This document shows positions 44,080 to 53,670 of a DNA stretch of 64,000 nucleotides, in pieces. Each line of letters begins with the position of its first letter. The first letter of the stretch is position 1. Source of the stretch: Nocardioides sp. JQ2195 (GTDB taxonomy: Bacteria; Actinomycetota; Actinomycetes; Propionibacteriales; Nocardioidaceae); contig NZ_CP050902.1 of assembly GCF_012272695.1 (NCBI RefSeq), positions 3,968,001 to 4,032,000 of the forward strand, written 5' to 3'. The position numbers were made by a program, and so were the translations under genes. The notes under the pieces were generated by a model that was given only the letters and a program-made list of their open reading frames with translations, was not told where the DNA came from and searched no databases.

Positions 44080-45516
44080 TCAGGCCTCGATCGCCTGCGG
44101 TGGCGCGACGGCGTACTCCCTCGAGAGCCGCCGGTAGGGCGCCGAGGCCAGCGCCAACACGACCGTGACCAGCATGATCAGCCCTGAGAACAGGAAGACC
44201 AGGGCGATGCCGCGGGCGTCTCCCGACCCGAGCAGCCAGCCCCACGTGTGCTGCCCCTCCCCGCCCTCCATGTAGGGGATCAGCCAGAACTCCGCGACCG
44301 GGCCGATCAGGAACGCCGAGATCGGACTGGCGGCCAGCTCCACGCTCTGGGCGAACCCGAAGACCCGGCCCTGCATGCGGAACGGCACCACCCGCTGGAG
44401 GATCGTCTGCTCGGCGGCCTCCGCTGCGGGGATCATGCACATGAACACGAAGATGCCGGCGACGTAGAGCCAGGCCCACTCACGCAGGGTGAAGGTCATC
44501 CCGAGGCCGGCCACCCCGAGGTTGACCAGCAGCAGCGTGCGCACCGGGTTCGTGCCGAGGCCGAGCTTCGCGACGAGCCCTCCGCCGACCACGAAGCCGA
44601 GACCGGTGACGCCCAGCACCAGGCCCCACGACTCGACACTGAAGAGAGTCAACCCGTAGGGATCCATCAGTGCGATGTAGACGCCGCTGACCAGGTTGTT
44701 GAAGGTCGAGAACAGGATCAGGGCGACCAGGCCGGGCACCTGCCGGATCGCGATGACGGCGCCGCGTACGTCGAAGCGCGAGGCACCCTCCTCCACATCG
44801 GGGCGGAGCTCGGGGATGGCGATCGGCACGAGGTGCGCCAGGCTGACGGCGGTCAACGTGATGGCGACGGCAAGGGTCCACCCCATGCCGAGGATGCCGA
44901 CGGACAGCCCGCTGAAGACGCTGGTGACCATGAAGGCGATCCCCTGCACGGTGCCGACCATGCCGTTGGCCTTGTCGCGATCACCCTCGGGCACCAACAG
45001 CGTCACCGTGGTCGACAACGCGATGTTGCGCAGGCTCTCGACGACCCCGCCGACCAGGACCACGGTCACGAACAGCCAGAACCACGGGCCACTCCAGTCG
45101 ATCAGCCGGTCCTCACCGACGGACAGCCAGAGGCCACCGGCGAGCAGGTAGGTCACCAGGGTGACCAGCGAGGACGCCGCCATCACCTGCTTCTTGCGGT
45201 GGCGGTCGACCAACGTGCCGAAGAGCACGCCGAAGCCCGCGCTCAGCAGCATGAAGGCGCCGCCGATGATCGCGGTGGCCATCACCGAGCGCGTCTCGAG
45301 ATAGGCCCAGAAGGTGAGGGCGAACCACAGGTAGCTCGAGGTCACGTTGGCGACGAGCGTGTTGGCCAGCACCGCGCGGAAGGCCGCCACAGTGGCGGGA
45401 CCACGCTCCACACCGGGCGGCAGGTGCACCTCGACCTGCGGGGCCGCCGGATCGGCGGGAACGTCATCGATCGGCACGGGTGCGCTCTCCGGGGGTGGGG
45501 GCGTGGATGTGGTCAT
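44080..45516 (-). CDS. MFS transporter (EntS/multidrug-like)
   Basis: 478 residues, 12 hydrophobic segments. [37 protein letters not shown] and [15 protein letters not shown] are typical of MFS_3/EntS-like exporters; the acidic/Pro-rich N-terminal 40 residues are cytosolic. It is 68 bases upstream of trpB2 on the same strand and divergent from arr. Substrate unknown. Confidence 0.82.
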   Translation of the reverse strand: MTTSTPPPPESAPVPIDDVPADPAAPQVEVHLPPGVERGPATVAAFRAVLANTLVANVTSSYLWFALTFWAYLETRSVMATAIIGGAFMLLSAGFGVLFGTLVDRHRKKQVMAASSLVTLVTYLLAGGLWLSVGEDRLIDWSGPWFWLFVTVVLVGGVVESLRNIALSTTVTLLVPEGDRDKANGMVGTVQGIAFMVTSVFSGLSVGILGMGWTLAVAITLTAVSLAHLVPIAIPELRPDVEEGASRFDVRGAVIAIRQVPGLVALILFSTFNNLVSGVYIALMDPYGLTLFSVESWGLVLGVTGLGFVVGGGLVAKLGLGTNPVRTLLLVNLGVAGLGMTFTLREWAWLYVAGIFVFMCMIPAAEAAEQTILQRVVPFRMQGRVFGFAQSVELAASPISAFLIGPVAEFWLIPYMEGGEGQHTWGWLLGSGDARGIALVFLFSGLIMLVTVVLALASAPYRRLSREYAVAPPQAIEA

Positions 45517-45616
45517 GCAGGGGCTGACCATCGGTCTCGACAGGAATCATCGTCCACCGCACCACGTGCCGACGTTGCGCAGGTGGTCACCCGTCGGCGA
45601 GGACTAGGCTGGAGCA

Positions 45617-46027
45617 GTGAGTGATGTCCTGGACCGAGGCCCGTTCTTCCACGGCACGAAGGCAGACCTGCAGGCGGGCGACCTGCTCACCGCGGGGTTC
45701 CGGTCGAACTACCGACCCGACGTGGTGATGAACCACATCTACTTCACCGCACTGGTCGCCGGCGCCGGGCTGGCCGCGGAGCTCGCGCAGGGCGACGGCG
45801 AGCCGCGGGTCTACGCCGTGGAGCCGACCGGGGAGTTCGACAACGACCCCAACGTGACCGACAAGAAGTTCCCCGGCAACCCGACCCGGTCCTACCGCAG
45901 CGGCGAGCCGCTGCGGATCCTCCGCGAGGTCATCGACTGGCCCCGGCTGACACCCGAGGAGCTCCGGGGATGGCGCGAACGGCTGGCGCTGCTGGCCACC
46001 GAGGAACGCGGCGAGATCATCAACTGA
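45617..46027 (+). CDS. arr: Rifampin ADP-ribosyltransferase
   Basis: 136 residues from a GTG, the usual Arr size. FFHGTKADLQAGDLL, NHIYFTAL and EFDNDPNVTDKKFPGNPTRSYRS give His12, Tyr42 and Asp77 with the same spacing (30 and 35) as the triad of mycobacterial Arr. The enzyme transfers ADP-ribose from NAD to rifamycins and inactivates them. It stands alone, between an MFS and a glutamine amidotransferase gene. Confidence 0.93.
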   Translation: MSDVLDRGPFFHGTKADLQAGDLLTAGFRSNYRPDVVMNHIYFTALVAGAGLAAELAQGDGEPRVYAVEPTGEFDNDPNVTDKKFPGNPTRSYRSGEPLRILREVIDWPRLTPEELRGWRERLALLATEERGEIIN

Positions 46028-46138
46028 GGCGGCCACGCGCCACGGTGAGCGAGCCCCACAACACCGCACCAGTCGAGATCTCCTTCCACAGATTCCGCCT
46101 GGCGTACGTCGACCAGGCCGGCCCGGTGTCTGCCTCTC

Positions 46139-47089
46139 TCAGGCCTGGAGCTTCTTCACGGTTCGGGTGACGTGCTCGCCCTCCTTGTGGAGGAACACGA
46201 TCTCGCCGTACTCCAGGCGCAACCAGTCCTCGTCGCTGTCGGTGAGTGGCTCGGAGGCGAATACGGCCGCCGAGGCCTCCTCCTCCGTGCAGCTCTCGAA
46301 GTCGTACGTCGTCTCGTCGTGCTGGAAGTCGCGGCCCAGCAGCAGGTACATCGGCTCCAGGAGCATGGACAAGGAGAAGTCGTCCGTGCCCGGGCCTGAC
46401 TTGCGCAGCTCCCGCCAGTCGCCGGCCGGATCGAGCTCGCCCCGGAGTCCGAGGCCCCAGTTGACCCCGATGATCCGATCGGGCGAGACCAGGGCCATCT
46501 TGAGCTTGGTGAGACCGGGCAGCCCCAGGACCTCCATCGCCTGAGCCACCAACCGGAGCAGCTCCTCGATCGCCCGCTGGGTGTCCTCATCGCTGTCCCC
46601 CTCGAGCAGGGAGAGCAGGAGCACGTAGAGGAACTCCGTGTCCGTCGTGCCCAGCATCTGCTTGAGGTAGTCGTCCTTGCAGTGCTGCAACAGCTCTCTC
46701 TGCAGCAGCTGCCAGCCGGGGAGATAACCGTTCTGGGCAACGATCCAGGGAGCACCCTCGAAGGAGAAGGGATGGCAGTTCTCGTCGATCAGGACGGCCT
46801 TCGAGTCGTAGGCGGCCGCGCGCACGTGCGCCAGCATCGTGCTGACCTGGAGACTGGGGATGATGCGGCTGGCGTTGTCGTCGTGGAACGCAGCCATCGG
46901 GCGGCGGTAGATGAAGGGCTCCTCCGGCTTGAGCAGGCTCTCCCCCCACGCCCCGAATCCCCACCCCGCCAGCTGGAGCTCCGGGTGGCGCTCCGGGTCG
47001 AGGGCTTGGTTGATCAGGCTGTTCTCCGGCTTGAGCAGCAGGTTCTCCAGCGCGATCTCGGGTCCGATGTAGGCGAGAACTCGGCACAT
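46139..47089 (-). CDS. Class II glutamine amidotransferase-like protein
   Basis: 316 residues with the catalytic Cys at position 2 (MCRVLAYIG), exposed after Met removal. WGFGAWGESLL, MLAHVRAAAYDSKAVLIDENCHPFSF and WIVAQNGYLPG are the Ntn-hydrolase fold's Arg and Asn positions. The family includes YafJ/EgtC-like enzymes, but no ergothioneine gene is nearby, so the role is open. Confidence 0.78.
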   Translation of the reverse strand: MCRVLAYIGPEIALENLLLKPENSLINQALDPERHPELQLAGWGFGAWGESLLKPEEPFIYRRPMAAFHDDNASRIIPSLQVSTMLAHVRAAAYDSKAVLIDENCHPFSFEGAPWIVAQNGYLPGWQLLQRELLQHCKDDYLKQMLGTTDTEFLYVLLLSLLEGDSDEDTQRAIEELLRLVAQAMEVLGLPGLTKLKMALVSPDRIIGVNWGLGLRGELDPAGDWRELRKSGPGTDDFSLSMLLEPMYLLLGRDFQHDETTYDFESCTEEEASAAVFASEPLTDSDEDWLRLEYGEIVFLHKEGEHVTRTVKKLQA

Positions 47090-47156
47090 GCGTCTTCCCT
47101 CACTGACGGTGGTCGGGGTGTCGCCCAGCGTAGGACCACGGGCCGTGTCGCTCACC

Positions 47157-47168
47157 TACCAACTGGTA
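47157..47168. promoter_or_regulatory. TACCA-AC-TGGTA operator before the TetR-SMR operon
   Basis: Perfect 5-bp dyad 11 bases before the GTG, overlapping the expected -10 region. TetR proteins usually repress their own promoter through such dyads. Confidence 0.5.
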
Positions 47169-47179
47169 AAGTAACGACC

Positions 47180-47731
47180 GTGACCGTGCGTCCCGCCAAC
47201 CGCCCGTCCCAGCGGCCCCAGGTGCTCCACGCCGCGCTCCACGTGCTCCGCAACGGTGACAACCTGTCCCTGGACGCCGTCGCCCGCGCCGCCGGGCTGA
47301 CCAAGCCCGGGCTGCTCTACCACTTCCCGGACAAGGCCGCGCTGCTGACGGCCGTCCTGCAGCACGTGCTCGACGGCTACGAGGAGTCACTCGTCAGGCT
47401 GCTCCCCCGGGCCGACCCTTCGCCACGGGAGAGGATGAACGCCTACCTGACCTGGGCCCTGACCACGCCCCATGACGCAGCCGACCTGGTGATGTTCTCC
47501 GACCCCAGGCTCGCCGACGAGATGAACGAGCTGTGGGCTGAACGCATGCGGCACTGGGTGGAGCCTCCCGGCGACCTTCCGGAGGCAGACCGCGCGCGCC
47601 TCAACGCGGTGCGACTCCTGGCGGAGGGGTGCTGGTTCGCTGACGCCAGCAACACCCTTCCACTCTCCCCGACCGACCGCGCCGCGGTCCTCGAGCTCGC
47701 CCGCACGCTGCTCCGTGGAGATGGTTCATGA
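47180..47731 (+). CDS. TetR-family regulator of SMR pumps
   Basis: 183 residues from a GTG. The helix-turn-helix is LDAVARAAGLTKPGLLYHFPDKAALLTAVLQHVLDGYEE; the ligand domain is shorter than average. Its stop overlaps the first SMR gene by 4 bases, so it probably represses the pump operon and is relieved by a substrate of the pump. Confidence 0.88.
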   Translation: MTVRPANRPSQRPQVLHAALHVLRNGDNLSLDAVARAAGLTKPGLLYHFPDKAALLTAVLQHVLDGYEESLVRLLPRADPSPRERMNAYLTWALTTPHDAADLVMFSDPRLADEMNELWAERMRHWVEPPGDLPEADRARLNAVRLLAEGCWFADASNTLPLSPTDRAAVLELARTLLRGDGS

Positions 47732-48075
47732 ACAGGTGGCTGCTCCTCGCCGGGGCTGTCACCAGCGAAGTCTCCGCGTCCCTGGCCCTGAAGGGCGCCC
47801 TCGACCAGCGCTGGTTCTACGCCGTCGTCGTTGCGGGCTACCTCAGCGCCTTCGCGCTGCTGGCCGCCGTGCTCAAGAGGGGCATGGGGCTGGGTGTCGC
47901 CTACGGGATCTGGGCCGCCGCCGGTGTGGCCAGCACGGCGCTCCTGTCGGCTCTCATCTTCGACGAGCCGCTGACCCCGGTGATGCTGATCGGGCTGGGC
48001 GTGATCATCGCCGGGGTGCTGCTGGTCGAGATCGGCTCGCAGCACGCCACCCGGCAGCTCGGGTCGAGCGCCTGA
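47728..48075 (+). CDS. SMR multidrug efflux subunit A
   Basis: 115 residues, four transmembrane helices, catalytic Glu14 in LLLAGAVTSEVSASLALKGAL. YGIWAAAGVASTALLS is the SMR helix-3 signature. Overlaps both neighbours (ATGA and TGATG). Two consecutive SMR genes usually encode a heterodimer such as EbrAB/YkkCD. Confidence 0.9.
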   Translation: MNRWLLLAGAVTSEVSASLALKGALDQRWFYAVVVAGYLSAFALLAAVLKRGMGLGVAYGIWAAAGVASTALLSALIFDEPLTPVMLIGLGVIIAGVLLVEIGSQHATRQLGSSA

Positions 48076-48392
48076 TGCAGTGGGTCGCGCTGGTCCTCGC
48101 CATCGCCTGCGAAGTGGCGGCCACGATGTCGCTGCGGGTGGCCGCCACCGGTCGGCCGACGTGGTACGTCGGTGTCTCCGCGGGCTACGTCGCAGCGTTC
48201 GTCGCGCTGTCCGTCGCCCTGGCCGAGGGCTTGGCCCTCGGTGTCGCCTACGGCATCTGGGCTGCGACGGGAGTCGCCGCCACCGCCGTGCTGTCCAGGC
48301 TCGTGTTCGACGAACCCTTCACCCGGTTGATGGCACTGGGCGTCGCACTCATCGTCGGCGGAGTCCTGCTCGTCGAGCTCGGCGCCCGCTGA
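48075..48392 (+). CDS. SMR multidrug efflux subunit B
   Basis: 105 residues, Glu13 in LVLAIACEVAATMSLR and YGIWAATGVAATAVLS. Starts one base inside the previous stop. Its 3' end overlaps the convergent MFS gene by 44 bases, which is unusual but both frames look real. Confidence 0.9.
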   Translation: MQWVALVLAIACEVAATMSLRVAATGRPTWYVGVSAGYVAAFVALSVALAEGLALGVAYGIWAATGVAATAVLSRLVFDEPFTRLMALGVALIVGGVLLVELGAR

Positions 48393-49752
48393 CCACGTCC
48401 TCCCCCTGGCCCAGGGCCCGGTCCGCACCCGGCAGGAACGGGATGCACAGGAGCCCGCCCACCAGCACCCCCACGAAGATCGCCAGGAGCGTGTGGTGTT
48501 GTGCCAGCACTGCGGAGTGCGCGCCGCTCGTGTCGAGCACCCGGGCCAGCACCGCCACGCCGACGATGCCACCCAGGTAGCGAATGGTCGACCCGATCCC
48601 GGCCGCCATGCCGCTCTGCTCCCGGGAGACGGACGCGAGGGCGGCAGTCTGCGACGCGGGGTTCGCCAGTCCGAGACCGACACCCAGGAGCGCGAGTGGG
48701 AGGCGGACCTCGTCGGGTGCATCGAGTGATCCCACCAGCAGGAGCCCGGTTCCCACCAAGCAGACGAGCAGGCCCACGAGGGCCACCAACCGGGCGCCGA
48801 CGCGATCGACCAGGCGCCCGGCCAGCATCGAGGTGGCGACCATCGCCAGCATCATGAAGACCAACAACCTGCCGGTGTGCTGGGCATCGAGGTCGAAGAC
48901 CGTCTCGAGGACCAGCGGGATCTCGAAGAGCAGTGCGTACATGACCAGGTTGAGCAGGGCGATCAGGAGCGTGCCGGCCGTGAAGGAGGCGCCGCGGAAG
49001 AGCTCGAACGCCACCACCGGGTCGCGTGTCCGCCGTTCCCACACCACGAACGGGAGCCACAGCACGACGCTGAGGACCAGGAGCGTGGCCGATGTGGAAC
49101 TCGTGGCCTCGACGGCCAGGACCCCGGTCGCGACCGCCGCCGTCAGCAGCACGGACCCGAGCCAGTCGAAGCCGGTGCTGCTCGTCGACCTCGAGCCGTG
49201 GGGAGCTCCGACGGCGAGCACGGCGGAGAGGGCGAGCACCGGGAGGTTGGCCAGGAAGATCGACTCCCAACCGAAGAACCGGACCAGCTCACCACCGACG
49301 ATCGGGCCGATGCCCGCCGCCAGCGACATCACCGCACCGAACATCCCGAAGGCCCTGCCGCGCCTGTCCGGGGGGAGTGCGATCCGGATCAGGGCGACTG
49401 CTGCCGGCACGACCAGCGCGCCCCCCACGGCCATCAGCACCCGTGAGACGGAGAGCAGCACCAGGGTTGGCGCGAGGAAGCCGAGCAGGGCTCCGACGCC
49501 GAGCACCACCTGGCCGAGGGTGAGCACCCGCCACTGCCCGAGCCGGTCACCGAGCTTTCCGCCGGGGCTCTGCAGGGCGATCGCCGCGACCAGGTACGTC
49601 GTGACCAGCGCTTGGGTGACCGTGGTCGGGTCGTGGTCCAGCTCCGCCGAGACGTCCGGGACGGCCACCGCGATCATGGTGGAGTTGAGCGGCATCAGGG
49701 ACGCCGCCAGGCAGGCAGCGACGAGTCCGCGGGAGGTGCTCCGGTCAGCCAC
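48349..49752 (-). CDS. DHA2-family MFS drug transporter
   Basis: 467 residues, 14 predicted helices. LNSTMIAVAVPDVSAEL is the DHA2 opening; TTYLVAAIALQSPGGKLGDRLGQWRVLTLG and RVLMAVGGALVVPAAVALI follow the motif A/C order. The GTG start overlaps the upstream PEP-domain gene by 8 bases, so it is probably the last gene of that operon. It overlaps the SMR gene tail-to-tail. Confidence 0.85.
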   Translation of the reverse strand: MADRSTSRGLVAACLAASLMPLNSTMIAVAVPDVSAELDHDPTTVTQALVTTYLVAAIALQSPGGKLGDRLGQWRVLTLGQVVLGVGALLGFLAPTLVLLSVSRVLMAVGGALVVPAAVALIRIALPPDRRGRAFGMFGAVMSLAAGIGPIVGGELVRFFGWESIFLANLPVLALSAVLAVGAPHGSRSTSSTGFDWLGSVLLTAAVATGVLAVEATSSTSATLLVLSVVLWLPFVVWERRTRDPVVAFELFRGASFTAGTLLIALLNLVMYALLFEIPLVLETVFDLDAQHTGRLLVFMMLAMVATSMLAGRLVDRVGARLVALVGLLVCLVGTGLLLVGSLDAPDEVRLPLALLGVGLGLANPASQTAALASVSREQSGMAAGIGSTIRYLGGIVGVAVLARVLDTSGAHSAVLAQHHTLLAIFVGVLVGGLLCIPFLPGADRALGQGEDVVSGRRARRAGLRRR

Positions 49753-50551
49753 CGGTGATGGCCCGGCGTTGCAGGAGGAAGAGCTTCCCTGCGCGGAACG
49801 CGAACTCGATGTCGTGCTCGGAGGAGCCGAACACGGTGTCGCAGGCCAGGGCCAGCTGGTTGAGTCCGGCCAGCTCGGGCGCGCCCAGGCAGGGCGTGGA
49901 GACCAGGTGAGCGGGCACCGCCACCTCGACCGTTCCGTGCTCGGTGCGCCGCAGCGCGACGTCCTTCTCGCCCGGCACCATCTGCTGAAGCACGCCGGAT
50001 TCGTCGAGCACGTAGTGGTCGGGGGTGACCGCGCCCGAGACGACGGCTTCGCCCAGCCCCCAGCTCGCCTCGATGACGCGCTCGGCGGCACCGGTGACCG
50101 GGTTGCGCGTGAAGAGAACACCGGCGACGTCCGCGTCGACGAGCTGCTGCACCACGACGGCCATCGGGCTGGCGTCGTCCAGTCCGAGCTGTTCCCGGTA
50201 GACGCGCGTGCTCGGATCGACACCAGAGGCGTGCACCTGCCGGACCGCCACCGCGATCGCGGCCAGGCCACAGGCACCGAGGACGGTCAGGTGGGCGCCC
50301 GCGAAGCTCGCCGCCTCCGAGTCCTCGCCGACGGCGCTCGACCTGACGGCATGCGGCCGGTCCAGCGTGCACTCGCCTGCGAGGGTGCCGAGGAGCTCGA
50401 CGTCACCGGAGGCCACCGCCTCCACCGCCTGGCACGACAGGGCGAAGCCGCCCGGCACCGGGAGTCCGGCACGCAGGGCAGCAGCGAGCTGCACCGCCTT
50501 TCCACCGAAGGCGCCCCCGTCCAACGCGTCGGAGAGGGCGACGATGCTCAC
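49745..50551 (-). CDS. PEP/pyruvate-binding (PPDK N-terminal, ATP-grasp) protein
   Basis: 268 residues: only the ATP-grasp domain of PEP synthase-type enzymes. GGKAVQLAAALRAGLPVPGGFAL, AVRSSAVGEDSEAASFAG (nucleotide loop) and VLFTRNPVTGAAERVIEASWGLGEAVVSG are present, and FLLQRRAITG closes the domain. The swivelling His domain is encoded by the upstream gene, overlapping by 4 bases, so together the two make a split PEP synthase or rifampin-phosphotransferase-like enzyme. Confidence 0.82.
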   Translation of the reverse strand: MSIVALSDALDGGAFGGKAVQLAAALRAGLPVPGGFALSCQAVEAVASGDVELLGTLAGECTLDRPHAVRSSAVGEDSEAASFAGAHLTVLGACGLAAIAVAVRQVHASGVDPSTRVYREQLGLDDASPMAVVVQQLVDADVAGVLFTRNPVTGAAERVIEASWGLGEAVVSGAVTPDHYVLDESGVLQQMVPGEKDVALRRTEHGTVEVAVPAHLVSTPCLGAPELAGLNQLALACDTVFGSSEHDIEFAFRAGKLFLLQRRAITGG

Positions 50552-52224
50552 GCGAGCAACCGAACCTCACCGGTCGCGCCGTCCACCTGGACACGGGCAC
50601 CGTCCGGGATCGTGCTCGTTGCGTCGCGGGTTCCGACGATGCCGGGGATGCCGTACTCGCGAGCCACGATCGCTGCGTGGCACAGCTGTCCGCCGCGGTC
50701 CGTCACGATCGCGCCGAGCAACGGCAGCACGACGTTGAAGTAGGGCGAGGTCATCCGGGTGACGAGGACGTCACCCTGCTCGATCCGCGAGAAGTCACCG
50801 GCGTTGTCGACGAGTCGAGCCGTTCCCTCATAGCTGCCCTTGTTGACCGCGAGCCCGTGGAGGACTGTCGCGGTGTTGGGCTTGTCCGCAGGGACGAACA
50901 GGTTCGAGATCATCGTGTCCACGGCAACGGCACTTCGCCGGGCCTGCTTGGGGAGCAGGTGCACCGGCGGTGGCGGCGCGGGCATCGCTCTCAGGAACGG
51001 CGGGGCGTCGGCGATGGTGTGCGTCGTACGCCAGAGGAAGCGCTCCTCCACCTCTGCGGCCGACGGGGACGAGCCGCCGCGGAGCAGGTCGGCGACCTCG
51101 GCGGCCTCGAGGTCGACCGCGTGCTCGGCGTCGGCCAGCTTCCCGACGCCGGCGAGCCGACGGCCCGCCTCCAACAGAGCTCGACGGGCCAGCCCGGTGG
51201 CCCAGCCGTCCGAGTAGTTGCCCCGCTCGTCGCGCAACCGGTTCATCAGCTTCGCCTCTGCGTAGCGGTCATCGAAGTCCGCGAGGAACTCCGCGGGTAC
51301 GGCGGCCCGCACGGCGCCCAGACCAGACTCCGACTCCGGCGCCGCCGAGGTCCCGGCGACAGCCGCGCGAAGTGCACCCAGCAACAGCTCCGGCATCTCC
51401 CCCGCCGTCCTGTCGCCCACGTCGTACCCGACGGATCGATGGCGCACCGCCTCGAGGTAGCCGGAGACCTCCTCACCCGCGGCGGCATCGGCGGCCAGCG
51501 CGGCCAGAACCTCGTCGGCGGCACCGCCACCGTGGAGGACGTCCCGGGCCCGATCACTGGCGGTGATCGCCTTGGCCGCACGGTCGAGCTCGTCGCTGGC
51601 GAATCCCGTGGAGACCGGAGAGGTGCCTCGGAGCAGCGCCATCAGCTCGCCGGCGGGCACCCCCGACCACTCGGTCGCTCCGGCGAGGAAGTCCCCGGTC
51701 ACGAAGGTCGAGGTGACGGTGTAGCGGTGGTGGAGGAGTACGGCGTCCTCCATGTGGTCACGACATCGCAGGACGTGGTCGGCGAGCTCGTCGTCGGAGA
51801 GCGCGCCGACCTCGACGGCCTGGATCGCGCGGTGCGCGGCGATGGCCGCGGGCTTGTCCACCGTGTCCCACGTCGTCATCTCCTGACGCCAGCGCTTCTC
51901 CGCGATCGCGCGCACGTTGGCCTTGATGCGGGCCCGGATCCCGGGATGGAGGCGGCACATCAGCCACAGGATCGGCCCCGGCGGCGGCCCCATCGCCCCT
52001 TTCGGAGCAGCGAACGCGGCGGGCTGGGTGAACATGAAGCCGTTCACCACGCCCGGCTCCAGGTGGTCGAGCAGCAGACCGTAGTTCGCGGTTCCCTCCG
52101 CGAAGCCCTTGGCGAAGGCGCGGCAGAACCCGGCCTGGATGAACCTCGACATCGGACGGGGGTAGTGGGTGGCTTCCAGCTCCCACGGTCCCTTGCCCGG
52201 AGGGTCCCACGTGATCTCGTCCAT
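50548..52224 (-). CDS. PEP-utilising enzyme, mobile (phospho-His) domain protein
   Basis: 558 residues from MDEITWD. A large helical N-terminal region is followed by the C-terminal swivelling domain with the phospho-His in TDRGGQLCHAAIVAREYGIPGIVG. The order helical region plus His domain, with the ATP-grasp domain as a separate protein, resembles rifampin phosphotransferase cut and reversed. Whether it acts on PEP, an antibiotic or another substrate is unknown. First gene of the operon ending in a DHA2 exporter. Confidence 0.78.
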   Translation of the reverse strand: MDEITWDPPGKGPWELEATHYPRPMSRFIQAGFCRAFAKGFAEGTANYGLLLDHLEPGVVNGFMFTQPAAFAAPKGAMGPPPGPILWLMCRLHPGIRARIKANVRAIAEKRWRQEMTTWDTVDKPAAIAAHRAIQAVEVGALSDDELADHVLRCRDHMEDAVLLHHRYTVTSTFVTGDFLAGATEWSGVPAGELMALLRGTSPVSTGFASDELDRAAKAITASDRARDVLHGGGAADEVLAALAADAAAGEEVSGYLEAVRHRSVGYDVGDRTAGEMPELLLGALRAAVAGTSAAPESESGLGAVRAAVPAEFLADFDDRYAEAKLMNRLRDERGNYSDGWATGLARRALLEAGRRLAGVGKLADAEHAVDLEAAEVADLLRGGSSPSAAEVEERFLWRTTHTIADAPPFLRAMPAPPPPVHLLPKQARRSAVAVDTMISNLFVPADKPNTATVLHGLAVNKGSYEGTARLVDNAGDFSRIEQGDVLVTRMTSPYFNVVLPLLGAIVTDRGGQLCHAAIVAREYGIPGIVGTRDATSTIPDGARVQVDGATGEVRLLA

Positions 52225-52463
52225 GTTCGCTCCTGCGGTCAACCTCACCATTGAACGTCCGAGCGCGCCGATCCGACAGGGAGGTGACCGGATCTACCTC
52301 AATTGGTGTAGGCCGTCGCTCGGGCGCGTTCCTCGAGCGCATCCGTTGCTGCCGTTCCCGTGCGCCGAAGCGCATCAGTCAGGCCGTTACCTCGAGGAGT
52401 CGTGGGTCCACCTGAGCACCCTCGCCCACCCCGGCCTCTGGGGGCCGGTGGGGTGGAGCCTCC

Positions 52464-53573
52464 TCAGCAGCCGCCGGCGTAGACGTAGCAGCGCAGCTTC
52501 GGCTCGGCCCTGACCATCGGCGCGCCGGTGAGGTTGACCAGGGGCAGCGGCGTGCTGGCCAGCCCGAGCAATGCCTGGAGCGGCTGCAGGTAGGTGTCCA
52601 CGGAGGTCGGGTCGACGTACGGCATGTAGAGCTGGCCGCAGCTCGAGGTGCCGATCCGCGCGGGGTCCGCCGGGCCACGGTGCGTCAACGCATCCATGAC
52701 CAAGGCATAGGTCGTCGGGTCGATCGTGCCGACGGTGAGGTGCTCGTAGACGTCGGTGGGACAGACGTCCTGGGTGGCCACGTTGGTGATGCGTCCGCGA
52801 CCGGTCCGCAGCGCCGAGGAGGAGGTGGCGGCGCTGCCGTTGGGCGTCACGACTTCGTCGGTGTGCGTGTAGATCACCGTGTAGGAGATGCCCCTGAAGG
52901 TCTCGGCTCGCGAGTTCAGTGCCTTCATGAACCTGGAGTCCTTCTGCTGCTGCCACACCGCCGGCGTGCAGGTGGTGAGCCCCTTGATGCAGCCGGTGAT
53001 CGCCGTCGTGCCGTGGTTGGAGGGGGCCATCCCGATCACGTCGTCGACCATGGCGCGGGTGTCGGGCCAGAAGCGCAGCGCCCAGCGCATGCTCATGCCG
53101 CCCTGGCTGTGACCGAGGACGGCGATCCGGCGACCGGTCCGACGGTGCATCGTCCGGATCGCGTGCACGAGGTGTTCACCGGCGACCTGGATGTCGCCGT
53201 ACGTGTGGAACGGCATCGTCACCGCACACCAGTAGCGGTGCTGCGCTGTGAACGCGGGCTCGTAGCTCCAGGAGTAGTTCTGCTCCGGCGTCACGCTGGT
53301 CGCGGGGTTGAGCAGCACGGGCTGGCGCTTGGCGGCGGGGTTGCCGTGGCACTCGAGGGAGGCCCGCAGGTCGGCGGCCGGTACCCGAAGCCTCGGTCCG
53401 GCCTTGCCCAGATGGGCGTACGACGGGGTGGTGCTGGTGGCTGCCGTGGCACTCGTGCCCACGGTGAGCGCGCCGGACACAGCAAGCGCGAGGGTGAGCG
53501 AGAGCGAGAGCGCGAGGGCAGAGGCGGCAGCACGGCGGCGAAGGGTCACGTCAAGTTCAACGCCAGCACGCAT
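52464..53573 (-). CDS. Secreted lipase (class 2/CalB-like)
   Basis: 369 residues from an ATG; an upstream TTG and a GTG at 53549 are alternatives, none with a good ribosome site. A long signal peptide (ASALALSLSLTLALAVSGALTVGTSATA) is encoded by a repetitive GAGAGC tract. RRIAVLGHSQGGMSMRWAL is the nucleophile elbow, TDEVV gives Asp and YEHLTV the His. Six Cys in the mature part. Extracellular ester hydrolase. Confidence 0.8.
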   Translation of the reverse strand: MRAGVELDVTLRRRAAASALALSLSLTLALAVSGALTVGTSATAATSTTPSYAHLGKAGPRLRVPAADLRASLECHGNPAAKRQPVLLNPATSVTPEQNYSWSYEPAFTAQHRYWCAVTMPFHTYGDIQVAGEHLVHAIRTMHRRTGRRIAVLGHSQGGMSMRWALRFWPDTRAMVDDVIGMAPSNHGTTAITGCIKGLTTCTPAVWQQQKDSRFMKALNSRAETFRGISYTVIYTHTDEVVTPNGSAATSSSALRTGRGRITNVATQDVCPTDVYEHLTVGTIDPTTYALVMDALTHRGPADPARIGTSSCGQLYMPYVDPTSVDTYLQPLQALLGLASTPLPLVNLTGAPMVRAEPKLRCYVYAGGC

Positions 53574-53670
53574 CCTCCGGTTACGCGTGCATGGCGCGGT
53601 CAAGAGATCACGTTCCTGGGGGCCAGGTCCTGACAGCCAGCTCGGCGCGAGGCAGTTCCTCGAGGTCGTG

